Of a DNA stretch of 64,000 nt, positions 8,670 through 17,287 are shown piece after piece. This DNA comes from Pseudobutyrivibrio ruminis DSM 9787 (GTDB lineage: Bacteria; Bacillota; Clostridia; Lachnospirales; Lachnospiraceae). The notes below the pieces were generated by a model. That model ran no database searches, was not told the origin of the DNA, and saw only the letters and a list, made by a program, of their open reading frames with translations. How positions within the stretch are numbered: the stretch's first letter is position 1; each line of letters opens with the position of its first letter. The stretch spans positions 62,001 to 126,000 of the forward strand of contig NZ_OBMR01000010.1 of the NCBI RefSeq assembly GCF_900218035.1. The letters run 5' to 3'. A program made the translations under genes and the position numbers.

Positions 8670-9868
8670 AAAAGTATTTAAAAACAACACTTACAGCTCT
8701 GCTTATATTATCAATGATAACCAGCTGTGGGAGTACATCTAATGAAACTAATTCAAACGAAAAAGAAAAACAGCATTTGCTTATATGGTCTTATTATGAA
8801 ACAGATGCTCAAGCAGATGGATTAGATGAGTTAACAGAATCTTTTAATTCTAGTCAAGATGAATATGAAATATCATGGGAATATGTTCCCATGACTGAAT
8901 TCGATAAGAAAATATCACGAGCATATACAGAGCAAGAACTTCCAGATATTGTGATAATAGATAATCCGGATATGAAAAAGTTCATTCAATTAGATATGTT
9001 TGAGGATATTACAAGCTATGCGAGTACTTTAAACTTAGAAACAGATTATTACAGTGCTTCTGTAAATACCGTAAAGTATAACAACTTATATTATGGCGTA
9101 CCATTTAATAGTAATAATGTATGTCTGATATACAGAAAAGATATGTTAAATGCGGCAAACATCACTCCACCTGAGACATGGGATCAGCTCAAAGATGCTG
9201 CCGCAAAACTCACTACGGAGGATAACTACGGCTTTCTAATGAGTGCCATGAACTCAGAACAGGGTGCATTTCAAATCCTATCTTGGGTAATGGCTGCTTC
9301 AAACTCAGATTCGCAAATAACAGTTGAAGCATTAAGTAGCGCATACGAATATTTAGCTGATTTGATTAACGAAGGATATATGCCAGCTGATTGTTTGAAT
9401 TACAGTCAGACAGATATTGCAAGACGATTTATTAAGGGCGATATTGCAATGATGGAGAATGGACCATGGGTGTTTCCCATGTTAGATGAAGCTGGTATTG
9501 ACTATGGACTTGCACCTATGCCTAAAAATAAAAGAAATGCAGTAATTCTAGGAGGTGAGAACTTAGGAATAATAAAAGGGAAAAATATAGAAGGTTCTAT
9601 TGCATTTATAAAATTTTGCATGGAAAAAGGTGGGACAGAAACCTTTTGTGCAAAAGCAAATCTTCTACCATCACGAATAGAATCTGCTAATAATATAATA
9701 ATTGATAATCCAAAACTTGAAATTATCGCAGAACAAATGGATTATGCTATTGTTCGAACTGATCTTGAAAACTATACTAGTACTTCTAAACAGCTCACAA
9801 GCAATTTTAAAAATGTTGTAACTGGAGACTTATCGGCCCAAGAAGCGGCCCAAGCAACATTAAATTAA
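8666..9868 (+). CDS. Sugar-binding lipoprotein, probable sensory partner of the two-component system
   Basis: 400 residues with a lipoprotein signal (lipobox ending SMITSC, lipidated Cys21) and a family-1 extracellular solute-binding fold. It overlaps the regulator gene by 4 nt, so it is translated with the sensor genes. It is a clear paralogue of the next protein (both carry W-x-Y-x-E-T-D-A-Q and F-N-S-S-Q-D near the N-terminus and NGPW before the C-terminal lobe). Two binding proteins for one permease pair suggest that this one feeds the kinase sensor, as XylFII does in clostridial xylose sensing. That role is inference. Confidence 0.88.
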   Translation: MKKYLKTTLTALLILSMITSCGSTSNETNSNEKEKQHLLIWSYYETDAQADGLDELTESFNSSQDEYEISWEYVPMTEFDKKISRAYTEQELPDIVIIDNPDMKKFIQLDMFEDITSYASTLNLETDYYSASVNTVKYNNLYYGVPFNSNNVCLIYRKDMLNAANITPPETWDQLKDAAAKLTTEDNYGFLMSAMNSEQGAFQILSWVMAASNSDSQITVEALSSAYEYLADLINEGYMPADCLNYSQTDIARRFIKGDIAMMENGPWVFPMLDEAGIDYGLAPMPKNKRNAVILGGENLGIIKGKNIEGSIAFIKFCMEKGGTETFCAKANLLPSRIESANNIIIDNPKLEIIAEQMDYAIVRTDLENYTSTSKQLTSNFKNVVTGDLSAQEAAQATLN

Positions 9869-9935
9869 ATTTGGTTGAACATAGTCCACCTTTTTTAATA
9901 TATTAGAATTTTTTAATTCCAAAACCTCTCTTAGA

Positions 9936-9981
9936 ATACTTATATAAACAAAGAGATATTTAATATCTCTTATATGAGTAT
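9936..9981 (+). repeat. Imperfect 46-nt palindrome between the two binding-protein genes
   Basis: The core AAGAGATAT / ATATCTCTT (9951-9959 with 9963-9971) is extended outward by ATACT...AGTAT arms, with one 4-nt bulge. It lies 18 nt before the 9999 start codon. It may be an mRNA stabilising or processing stem, or a regulator site at a promoter of the second gene. No T-run follows. Confidence 0.6.
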
Positions 9982-9998
9982 CCGAAGGGAGGTTTTTT

Positions 9999-11276
9999 AT
10001 GAGATTTAAAAAAGCCGTATCAATGGCACTAGCAGGAGCCATGGCAGCATCGCTTATGGTGGGATGTGGTAGTTCTGGGGAAACAACCACAACAGATTCT
10101 TCAGCATCAAATTCGACAACAGAAACTGCTTCTAATGGGGAAAAACAAGAAGTTGTTATCTGGGATTATTTTGAAACAGATGCACAAAAAGAAATGATGC
10201 AAACTTTGATTGATGGATTCAATTCATCCCAAGATCAGTATGTAGCAAGTCATACATATGTACCATTTGCTGACTATGAAAAGCAGTTAACTCTCGGTAT
10301 AGCATCAGGTGAACTTCCAGACGTTGTAATCTTGGATGGTTGTGACATGTCATCATTTATTGCTATGGATTTATTTGGAGATATCTCAGATGCTAACATT
10401 GATTGGTCAGAATATCTCGAAGGCCCAATGAATTCTACTATGATGGATGGTAAACATTATGGCCTTCCATTTGCCACAAACTGTACAGCATTATTCTACA
10501 ACAAAGATATTTTAGATGATGCCGGAGTTCCATATCCTGATGAAAACACTACATGGGAAGAGTTTCATGAGATGGCAAAGAAACTTACAGATTATGGCGT
10601 AACTGGATTTGGTAATGCTGCTATTGGCACTGATGAAGGTACATTCCAATGCTTACAGTGGTTATATACAGCCGGTGGTTCTTACACAGATATCGAAGGT
10701 GGCAAGGATGCATACCAACTTATGCAAGATATGATTAGTGACGGTTCATGGTCAAAGGAATGCGTAAACTGGGCACAGACAGATGTTTGCAATAACTGGA
10801 AAGCAGGAAATATTGCAATGATGCAGAATGGTCCATGGCAGATTCCTGGTATTGAAGCAGATGCTCCAGATATGAACTATGGAGTAACAGTTCTTCCAAA
10901 GAAGGATGCATCTAGTGGACAAGCTACATCTATCCTTGGTGGAGAAAACATGGGCGCAGTAAAGAAAGACAACATGGATGGAGCAAAGGCATTTCTTGAG
11001 TATTACAACCAAACAGATGTTATGGTTAATGCAATGAAACAGTATGGTTCTTTCCCTCCTAAGACTGAAGCTGCAAAGGATAGCTATTGGACAGATGATC
11101 CAATTCAGAAGGAGTTTATAACACAGCTTGAGACATCAATTCCTAGAGGCCCATCACCAATTTGGCCATCATATTCAAATGCAATTCAGACTGGTTTCCA
11201 GGAAGTTCTTACTCTTGCTAAATCACCAGATCAGGCTGCAAAAGACACTCAGGCTGCAGTTGATGCCGTTAAGTAA
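9999..11276 (+). CDS. Sugar ABC transporter substrate-binding lipoprotein
   Basis: 425 residues. Lipobox ASLMVGC with Cys23, a Ser/Thr/Gly-rich linker to about 45, then a family-1 solute-binding domain. It is anchored outside the membrane and should deliver an oligosaccharide or glycoside to the two permeases encoded downstream. The GH127 enzyme at the operon end points to an arabinose-containing ligand. GGGAGG precedes the ATG. Codon choice is more C-rich (ttc, atc) than in the sensor-linked paralogue, as expected of a highly expressed binding protein. Confidence 0.93.
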   Translation: MRFKKAVSMALAGAMAASLMVGCGSSGETTTTDSSASNSTTETASNGEKQEVVIWDYFETDAQKEMMQTLIDGFNSSQDQYVASHTYVPFADYEKQLTLGIASGELPDVVILDGCDMSSFIAMDLFGDISDANIDWSEYLEGPMNSTMMDGKHYGLPFATNCTALFYNKDILDDAGVPYPDENTTWEEFHEMAKKLTDYGVTGFGNAAIGTDEGTFQCLQWLYTAGGSYTDIEGGKDAYQLMQDMISDGSWSKECVNWAQTDVCNNWKAGNIAMMQNGPWQIPGIEADAPDMNYGVTVLPKKDASSGQATSILGGENMGAVKKDNMDGAKAFLEYYNQTDVMVNAMKQYGSFPPKTEAAKDSYWTDDPIQKEFITQLETSIPRGPSPIWPSYSNAIQTGFQEVLTLAKSPDQAAKDTQAAVDAVK

Positions 11277-11289
11277 TAATAATCATTTG

Positions 11290-11316
11290 GCGGGGAATTC
11301 TTTCCCCGCTATTTTT
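11290..11316 (+). terminator. Stem-loop between binding-protein and permease genes
   Basis: GCGGGGAA (11290-11297) pairs with TTCCCCGC (11302-11309), followed by TATTTTTG. It looks like a leaky terminator or 3'-end protector that would lower permease mRNA relative to the binding protein. Confidence 0.75.
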
Positions 11317-11341
11317 GAAATAACAATTTTGGAGGGATGTT

Positions 11342-12256
11342 ATGATTTCTAAAAAGAAGAAACTAAATGGACCAGGGAAGATGGGCTTTCTCTTTTCTCT
11401 GCCAGCAGTAATCTATATGCTTATTTTTGTTGGATATCCCACAATTTCAAATTTAGTACTTAGTTTAAAAAACGTTAATGTTTTTAATTTCTCAAGACCA
11501 GAAGCTCAAGACTTTATTGGCCTAACCAACTACATAGAATTGTTTACAGATGCGAATTCTGTAATGAGTAGGGCCATTTTAAATACTTTAATATTTACAG
11601 TGGCATCTATCTTTTTCCAATTCATCATAGGTTTTATATTGGCTTTATTATTTAGCAAAAAATTTCCAGCATCATCTTTCTTTAGAGGTGCAACTATGAT
11701 TTCATGGTTACTTCCTGTTACTGTTGCAGGCCTCTTGTTCAAGTTTATTTTTGCTAGTTCTGGCGGTATAGCTAATCAAATATTAATGGCTTTACATATA
11801 ATAGATTCTCCTATTGATTGGTTATTGAATGGTCCAACTGCAATGGTTGCAATAGTGGTAGCCAATATTTGGATAGGTATTCCATTCAATATGATGCTAC
11901 TTCTTACTGGGTTAACAACTGTACCTGCAGACATTTATGAAAGTGCAAAAATTGATGGAGCAAACAAAATTCAAACATTATTCAAGATAACAATACCAGT
12001 AATTAAGCCAGCAATAATGTCTGTGCTTACACTTGGATTCGTATATACATTTAAAGTATTCGATTTAGTATGGGTTATGACAAAAGGTGGCCCAATCAAT
12101 GCAACTGAATTGGCTTCTACATATGCTTATAAATTGTCTTTTGAACAATTCGAATTCAGTAAAGGAGCGGCTTCTGCTAATATTCTTTTCTTAATACTAT
12201 TTATAGTTGGTATGTTCTACATCAAACTAATAAATGCAGAAGAGGAGGTAATGTAA
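11342..12256 (+). CDS. Sugar ABC transporter permease, MalF/UgpA type
   Basis: 304-residue inner-membrane subunit with six main membrane segments. The EAA loop that contacts the ATPase is visible as IYESAKIDGANKIQTLFKITIPVIKPA (about 200-225). A short basic N-terminus (KKKKLNGPGK) precedes TM1. A good ribosome site (GGAGGGATGTT) is present. The next permease starts 2 nt after the stop. No ATP-binding subunit is encoded in this cluster, so an ATPase encoded elsewhere (MsmK/UgpC type) must power it. Confidence 0.93.
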   Translation: MISKKKKLNGPGKMGFLFSLPAVIYMLIFVGYPTISNLVLSLKNVNVFNFSRPEAQDFIGLTNYIELFTDANSVMSRAILNTLIFTVASIFFQFIIGFILALLFSKKFPASSFFRGATMISWLLPVTVAGLLFKFIFASSGGIANQILMALHIIDSPIDWLLNGPTAMVAIVVANIWIGIPFNMMLLLTGLTTVPADIYESAKIDGANKIQTLFKITIPVIKPAIMSVLTLGFVYTFKVFDLVWVMTKGGPINATELASTYAYKLSFEQFEFSKGAASANILFLILFIVGMFYIKLINAEEEVM

Positions 12257-12257
12257 G

Positions 12258-13091
12258 ATGAAACATGAAAAAAGAGAAAATGCCATAAGTTTTGGCGTGG
12301 GATTCATTATTTTTGTGATTCTCATGTTTCCTCTGTATTGGATGCTTGTTACTTCGCTTAAAACACAAGTAGAAATCTTTCAGGTTCCTACACCTTTATG
12401 GCCTAAGAATTTAACTTTTGAAGCCTTCCAAAGCCAGTTTTCGGAGACTTCATCGACTATGAAAGGCTTTAAGAATAGTTTTTTAATTGCTTTTTCAGCT
12501 ATGGCAATATCAACTATTTTGTCAATTCCGGCAGCATATGGTTTAGCTCGTTTTAGATTTAATTCTAAAAAGCTTTTAATTCTATTTTTCCTTATGATGC
12601 AAATGTTGCCATCAACACTTATTCTGACTCCGCTTTATATCATGTTTTCAAAGATGGGGTTGTTAAATAACTATTTAGCACCAATTCTTGCTGATGCAAC
12701 TTTAGGAATACCTTTTTCAATAATCATTCTTAGAACTTACTTCTTATCCATACCTAAGGAATTGGACGAAGCCGCAGCTATAGATGGATGTAATCCGGTA
12801 ACATCATTCTTTAAAATAATGTTACCAATAGCTAAACCTGGAGTAATAGTAGCTGCTGTGTTCTCGTTCGTTTATGCATGGGGCGATTTAATATACGGAA
12901 TCACATTTATGACAGATCCAAATATGAGACCTATCACTTCAAATATTTACAATTACGTACAGCAATATCAAACATTATGGAATGCTACAATGGCCTTTGG
13001 TCTTGTTGCTATCTTCCCAATCGTATTGATATTTATCTTCATGCAGAAATACATTGTAAGTGGATTAACAAATGGTGCTGTTAAAGCGTAG
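12258..13091 (+). CDS. Sugar ABC transporter permease, MalG/UgpE type
   Basis: 277 residues, six membrane segments, and the EAA motif LDEAAAIDGCNPVTSFFKIMLPIAKPG (about 173-197). Partner of the preceding permease: together they form the membrane channel for the binding proteins encoded upstream. The gene lies within two bases of its partner and 8 nt before the GH127 gene, so all are one transcript. The N-terminal segment (KRENAISFGVGFIIFVILMFPLYWML) is the usual first membrane helix. Confidence 0.93.
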   Translation: MKHEKRENAISFGVGFIIFVILMFPLYWMLVTSLKTQVEIFQVPTPLWPKNLTFEAFQSQFSETSSTMKGFKNSFLIAFSAMAISTILSIPAAYGLARFRFNSKKLLILFFLMMQMLPSTLILTPLYIMFSKMGLLNNYLAPILADATLGIPFSIIILRTYFLSIPKELDEAAAIDGCNPVTSFFKIMLPIAKPGVIVAAVFSFVYAWGDLIYGITFMTDPNMRPITSNIYNYVQQYQTLWNATMAFGLVAIFPIVLIFIFMQKYIVSGLTNGAVKA

Positions 13092-13099
13092 GGGGACTA

Positions 13100-15055
13100 A
13101 TGAAATATAAAGCAAATTCTTCAATTCCAATTAAGAATATTAAAATTACAGATAAATTCTGGAATAAATATCGTGACCTTGTTGGCGAGGTAATAATTCC
13201 ATATCAATGGGATGTGTTAAATGATCGTCTTAAGGATGTAGAAACAAGCCATTGCATTGAAAACTTTAAAATAGCGGCAGGTCTTTCAAATGGTAATTAT
13301 GAGGGTGCAGTATTCCAAGATACAGATCTGGCAAAGTGGCTTGAAGCTGTTGGCTTTTATCTTTCTTCATATGGAAGAGATGAAAAGTTGGAAGCTCTTG
13401 CAGATGAAGCAATTGATTTAATTGAAAAGGCACAGCAACCAGACGGCTATTTGGATACATACTTCATTATTAATGCACCAGATAAAAAATGGAAAAACTT
13501 ATGTGAGGGACATGAGTTATATACAGCTGGTCATTTCATGGAAGCAGCAGTTGCATATTATGAAGCTACCGGTAAAAGAAAAATTCTTGATATTGTATGT
13601 CGTTTAGCCGATTTGCTTTGCACTGTTTTTGGTGATGGTAAAAATCAGTGTCACGGATATCCCGGACATCCTGAAGTGGAAGTAGGTCTTGTAAAACTAT
13701 ACCGAACAACTGGTGAAAAAAAATATCTCGATTTAGCAAAACACTTTATTGATATAAGAGGTGTTGGAGAAAACTATTTTTTAGAAGAAGAAAAGCAGCA
13801 AGGCTTCGAAAGAATCTTTCCTGAATTTATGAATTATGATCCAAGCTATAGTCAATCACATCTTCCTGTACGTGAGCAAGAGACTGCTGAGGGGCATGCA
13901 GTTAGAGCTGGATATTTGTACAGTGCAATGGCTGATGTGGCTGCTGAAACAGATGATAAAGAGCTTTTAGATGCTTGCAAAACAATTTGGGATGATATGG
14001 TCCATAAAAGAATGTATATTACAGGAAGTATAGGTTCTTCTGGTTGGTTAGAACGTTTTACTACTGATTACGATCTTCCAAATGACTGCAATTACTCAGA
14101 AAGCTGTGCATCGATTGCTCTTGCCATGTTTGGTAAGAGGATGGCTGAAATAACAAAAGATGCAACATATTATGACGATGTAGAAAGAGCACTCTATAAT
14201 ACAGTTCTTGCAGGAATTGCAATGGATGGCAAAAGCTTTTTCTATGTAAATCCACTTGAAGTTTGGCCTGATGTATGCAAAGATCACACCTCACGTTTAC
14301 ATGTAAAAAGTGAGCGGCAAAAGTGGTTTGGAGTAGCATGTTGCCCTCCTAATATAGCGAGAACTCTAGCTTCCCTTGGACAATACATCTCATTTGTTGA
14401 GGACAAAATACTGTACATTAACATGTTTGTATCGTCAGTTATAGAAGCTGAAGTTTCAGGACAAACAATAAATGTAAAGATGGACAGTGAAGTTCCATGG
14501 AATGGTAAAGTTAAGCTAGTTCTTACATCAGCTGATGAAATGTCAGGAAATGTAGCCATTAGAATTCCATATTATGCTATAAATCCAACAATCAGTATTA
14601 ATGAATCAAATATTGCAATTGCACAAAAGGACGGATATACATATATTCCTCTTACAGGAAAAACTATGGATATTGAGTTCTCATTTGATATGAAAGCAAG
14701 ATTTATTCATTCTAATCCAAGAGTAAGAGCTGATGCAGGAAAAATTGCTATTATGAAAGGACCAATCGTTTATTGCTTAGAACAAGTAGATAATGGCGAT
14801 AATCTTGCTAGCATTTTTGTATCAAACAAAACACCTCTTGCAGAAGAGTTTGACCAAAATCTTTTAAGTGGAACAATAAAGATTACTTTTAAAGGTATTA
14901 AGCTAAAAGAAGATAATTGGAATCCAAAAAGTCTATATGATGAAAAAGAAAGTATCTTTGAAGATATAAATCTTACAGCTGTTCCTTATTGTTATTGGGG
15001 AAATCGAAATAAGAACGAAGAAATGACCGTATGGATTAAAGAAACATTCAATTAA
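13100..15055 (+). CDS. GH127-family glycosidase, probable beta-L-arabinofuranosidase
   Basis: 651 residues matching GH127 (former DUF1680). An (alpha/alpha)6 barrel over about 1-430 is followed by beta domains. The retaining cysteine-nucleophile chemistry of the family is supported by Glu334 in YSESCAS and the Cys414-Cys415 pair in ACCPPN. HGYPGHPEVEVGLVKLY and GHAVRAGYLYSAMAD are further family stretches. No signal peptide is present, so it acts in the cytoplasm on the imported sugar. AGGGGGA gives a strong ribosome site. Last gene of the block. Exact linkage specificity is inferred from the family. Confidence 0.9.
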   Translation: MKYKANSSIPIKNIKITDKFWNKYRDLVGEVIIPYQWDVLNDRLKDVETSHCIENFKIAAGLSNGNYEGAVFQDTDLAKWLEAVGFYLSSYGRDEKLEALADEAIDLIEKAQQPDGYLDTYFIINAPDKKWKNLCEGHELYTAGHFMEAAVAYYEATGKRKILDIVCRLADLLCTVFGDGKNQCHGYPGHPEVEVGLVKLYRTTGEKKYLDLAKHFIDIRGVGENYFLEEEKQQGFERIFPEFMNYDPSYSQSHLPVREQETAEGHAVRAGYLYSAMADVAAETDDKELLDACKTIWDDMVHKRMYITGSIGSSGWLERFTTDYDLPNDCNYSESCASIALAMFGKRMAEITKDATYYDDVERALYNTVLAGIAMDGKSFFYVNPLEVWPDVCKDHTSRLHVKSERQKWFGVACCPPNIARTLASLGQYISFVEDKILYINMFVSSVIEAEVSGQTINVKMDSEVPWNGKVKLVLTSADEMSGNVAIRIPYYAINPTISINESNIAIAQKDGYTYIPLTGKTMDIEFSFDMKARFIHSNPRVRADAGKIAIMKGPIVYCLEQVDNGDNLASIFVSNKTPLAEEFDQNLLSGTIKITFKGIKLKEDNWNPKSLYDEKESIFEDINLTAVPYCYWGNRNKNEEMTVWIKETFN

Positions 15056-15080
15056 GAATCCCAATCATAACATCCTTATA

Positions 15081-15117
15081 AATGGCCTTAGAAATCAATC
15101 TCTAAGGCCATTATTTT
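15081..15117 (+). terminator. Terminator after the GH127 gene
   Basis: Perfect 12-bp stem (15081-15092 with 15101-15112), 8-nt loop, then ATTTTAT. It ends the sugar operon. Confidence 0.88.
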
Positions 15118-15170
15118 ATATCTAACTGTACAAAAAACTGCTAATACAGTGCACGTAATTGAGTGGGTGC

Positions 15171-15198
15171 TCGACTTTTTATTTGAATTGGGTATAAT
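15171..15198 (+). promoter_or_regulatory. Probable promoter of the MBL-fold hydrolase gene
   Basis: TCGACT (15171-15176), 16-nt spacer, perfect TATAAT (15193-15198). The ATG lies about 40 nt downstream. Confidence 0.55.
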
Positions 15199-15239
15199 AA
15201 TGCAAAAGTGAGTTGTAATGCAGAGAAAAGAGGCTTGAT

Positions 15240-16058
15240 ATGGATACTAGGATGACGGTGATTGTGGATAATGTTTCGGCTGACGGAATCGAGGGAGAGT
15301 GGGGGCTTTCTATTTTGATTCAGCTGGGAGGTAAGCAGATTCTTTTGGATGCGGGGGCGTCTGAGCTGTTTGCTCATAATTTTGAGAAGCTTGGTTTTGA
15401 TATTAGGGATGTGGATTACGGTGTGCTTAGCCATGCACATTATGACCATGCCAATGGTATGCCAAAGTTTTTTGAGGAGAATACGAAGGCGAAGTTTTTT
15501 GTGAGAGATAAGGCGGCTGAGAATTGTTACTATAAGAAGTTTTTTATAAGAGAGTACATTGGTATACGTAGGAATGTGCTTGAGAAGTATAGTGACAGGA
15601 TTGAGTATGTTTCAGGAGATTATAAGCTTTGTGAGGGAGCTTATTTGATCCCACATAAGACGAAAGGGTTGTCACGCCTTGGTCAAAGAGAATGTATGTA
15701 TTGTCGAACAGATGGCGGCTGGAAGGTTGATGATTTTTCTCATGAGCAGAGCCTTGTTATAGAGACTGAGAATGGGCTTGTTATTCTTAATAGCTGTTCA
15801 CATGGTGGTGCGCTTAACATAATTAATGAGGTTAAAAGTACATTTCCTGATAAGAAAATTTGTGCTTATATAGGTGGTCTCCATTTGTATAACAAGTCGA
15901 AGAAGGAAATTAAGAAGGTGGCTCAGGAGCTGAAGGATAGTGATATTCAGTATATATATACAGGGCACTGCACAAAAAACAGAGCTTATGGCATTTTGCA
16001 GCAGGATTTAGGGGATAGACTTCATAAGCTTCATGTAGGGCTAAAGATTGAGTTTTAG
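15240..16058 (+). CDS. MBL-fold metallohydrolase (COG1237-like)
   Basis: 272 residues. The metallo-beta-lactamase fold shows the metal motif SHAHYDHANG (His65, His67, Asp69, His70), a later His in NSCSHGGALNI, and GGLHL and YTGHCT near the end. The arrangement resembles archaeal MptB-like and COG1237 hydrolases; the substrate is unknown. Its codons are richer in G-ending choices (gag, aag, ttg) than the sugar genes before it, hinting at a different origin. AAAGAGG precedes the ATG. It is the last gene before the right 59-bp repeat. Confidence 0.85.
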   Translation: MDTRMTVIVDNVSADGIEGEWGLSILIQLGGKQILLDAGASELFAHNFEKLGFDIRDVDYGVLSHAHYDHANGMPKFFEENTKAKFFVRDKAAENCYYKKFFIREYIGIRRNVLEKYSDRIEYVSGDYKLCEGAYLIPHKTKGLSRLGQRECMYCRTDGGWKVDDFSHEQSLVIETENGLVILNSCSHGGALNIINEVKSTFPDKKICAYIGGLHLYNKSKKEIKKVAQELKDSDIQYIYTGHCTKNRAYGILQQDLGDRLHKLHVGLKIEF

Positions 16059-16060
16059 GG

Positions 16061-16119
16061 ATATTAATATTGCTATGCTTTATAACAAGGAGAACGATAT
16101 TAATGGTTTTAGAAAATGA
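16061..16119 (+). repeat. 59-bp direct repeat, right copy
   Basis: Exact copy of 5214-5272. It supplies the ribosome site (AAGGAG) and first five codons of the intact gene at 16103. The two copies bracket about 10.8 kb. Confidence 0.9.
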
Positions 16120-16390
16120 AAAAGTCAGAAGCGAAAAGTTGTATTGTGTAGGGTACCTCAAAAACCTCGGTAAATACATTTTATCGCAGACAGTACCTGC
16201 ATCTGCTTGGTACAACAGATATTATGAAATCACAAAAGAGCAATATGATTCATTTGGTAGTGAGTCACTAGATGAATTTGCTAATGAATGTTTGTATTTT
16301 AAGCATGAAGATAAATTCTTGTTTTCGGACTTAATCTCTGAAAATAATGATTATAATAAATCCCTAAGACTTAAAGCAAAGGGCAACTAA
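16103..16390 (+). CDS. Hypothetical protein, 95 aa
   Basis: Soluble protein starting MVLENEKVRSEKLYCVGYL, with aromatic-rich motifs (ASAWYNRYYEITKEQYDSFG) and an acidic C-terminal half. No known family was recognised. The start at 16103 follows AAGGAG with a 10-nt spacer; in-frame codons further upstream fall inside the leader. The first five codons and leader are duplicated at 5214-5272, which implies this gene once followed the EamA gene directly. It converges on the gene at 16428. Confidence 0.65.
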   Translation: MVLENEKVRSEKLYCVGYLKNLGKYILSQTVPASAWYNRYYEITKEQYDSFGSESLDEFANECLYFKHEDKFLFSDLISENNDYNKSLRLKAKGN

Positions 16391-16427
16391 ATGCTCGAAT
16401 GTATATATCTCTTATACAAATTAGAAT

Positions 16428-17237
16428 TTAGAGATTTCTTTTTTCATCCATCAAAAGTTCAAACTCATGTAAATAATTCTGAAATCGCTGATCATCTTTC
16501 CCTTCTTCGCACATTTTCTTATGTTTGCATAAATTATAGAATACTCGATAACCATCTTTATCTCTTATTCCTATTTTGGTATAAGGCTTTGTTATGGAAC
16601 CTTTAAGCGATTCCGGAAAATGTGCAAGCAAATTGGCTAGTTCTTCCATTGTAAACTGTGTAGGATTAAGTTCTAATTCCTCGATTTTGCTCTTGGATAA
16701 GCATATGAAATCCTTATCCTCAACAGACTTTCCCCACCACTCAAAATGTCTTATCCCAGTATTTATTATTGGTTTAAGAGATTGAATCGTCATACTCGCC
16801 GTAACCTTATTACCAATATGAAAGTTCACAAGATTAGGCGCAGTCTCAATCCTACCGATATCATGAAGTCTGCTAAAATCATATATTCCTAGTCCAATCA
16901 GATTTATATTTCCTGACATATTCCATAAGTCGATAGCTCGCTGATTAAAGAAATAATTGATATACTTAACTTTATTTAACTCACCTAAGCAAGCCAAATT
17001 CTCTACACTTTTATTTTTCCAAAAGGAAATCGCTTCAAATTGGTTGGCATATTTCGTAACAAAATACTCAAACGTCTCTTGCCTTAATCCAGAAATAATA
17101 ATCGTTTTAGCATCTGGATATTTCTCTATCTCATCAATCTGATGATAGTTAATCATTCCGCCATCAACTTCTTTTTGACATAGATTAAGATCAAAAAGCT
17201 CCGGTGAAGGATCTGTAAAATTGCTTATATTAATCAT
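16428..17237 (-). CDS. Hypothetical protein, leucine-rich-repeat-like
   Basis: 269 residues, no signal peptide or membrane segment. The sequence alternates short hydrophobic strands with turns (AKTIIISGLRQE, VENLACLGELNKVKYINYFF, INLIGLGIYDFSRLHDIGRIETAPNLVNFHIGN, KIEELELNPTQF), which resembles irregular leucine-rich repeats stacked about every 23 residues. The C-terminus (RVFYNLCKHKKMCEEGKDDQRFQNYLHEFELLMDEK) is charged and helical. AGAGGA precedes the ATG. Intracellular repeat proteins like this can serve binding or immunity roles, but nothing here fixes one. Confidence 0.6.
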   Translation of the reverse strand: MINISNFTDPSPELFDLNLCQKEVDGGMINYHQIDEIEKYPDAKTIIISGLRQETFEYFVTKYANQFEAISFWKNKSVENLACLGELNKVKYINYFFNQRAIDLWNMSGNINLIGLGIYDFSRLHDIGRIETAPNLVNFHIGNKVTASMTIQSLKPIINTGIRHFEWWGKSVEDKDFICLSKSKIEELELNPTQFTMEELANLLAHFPESLKGSITKPYTKIGIRDKDGYRVFYNLCKHKKMCEEGKDDQRFQNYLHEFELLMDEKRNL

Positions 17238-17287
17238 AGTCTTCCTCTATATGTTTCATTTAGACAAACTGCCGATTTGTATACATT

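Noticed and set aside
15141-15449. Antisense frame across the MBL gene start
   Set aside because: Covers a promoter and conserved coding sequence on the other strand; no sign of a real product.
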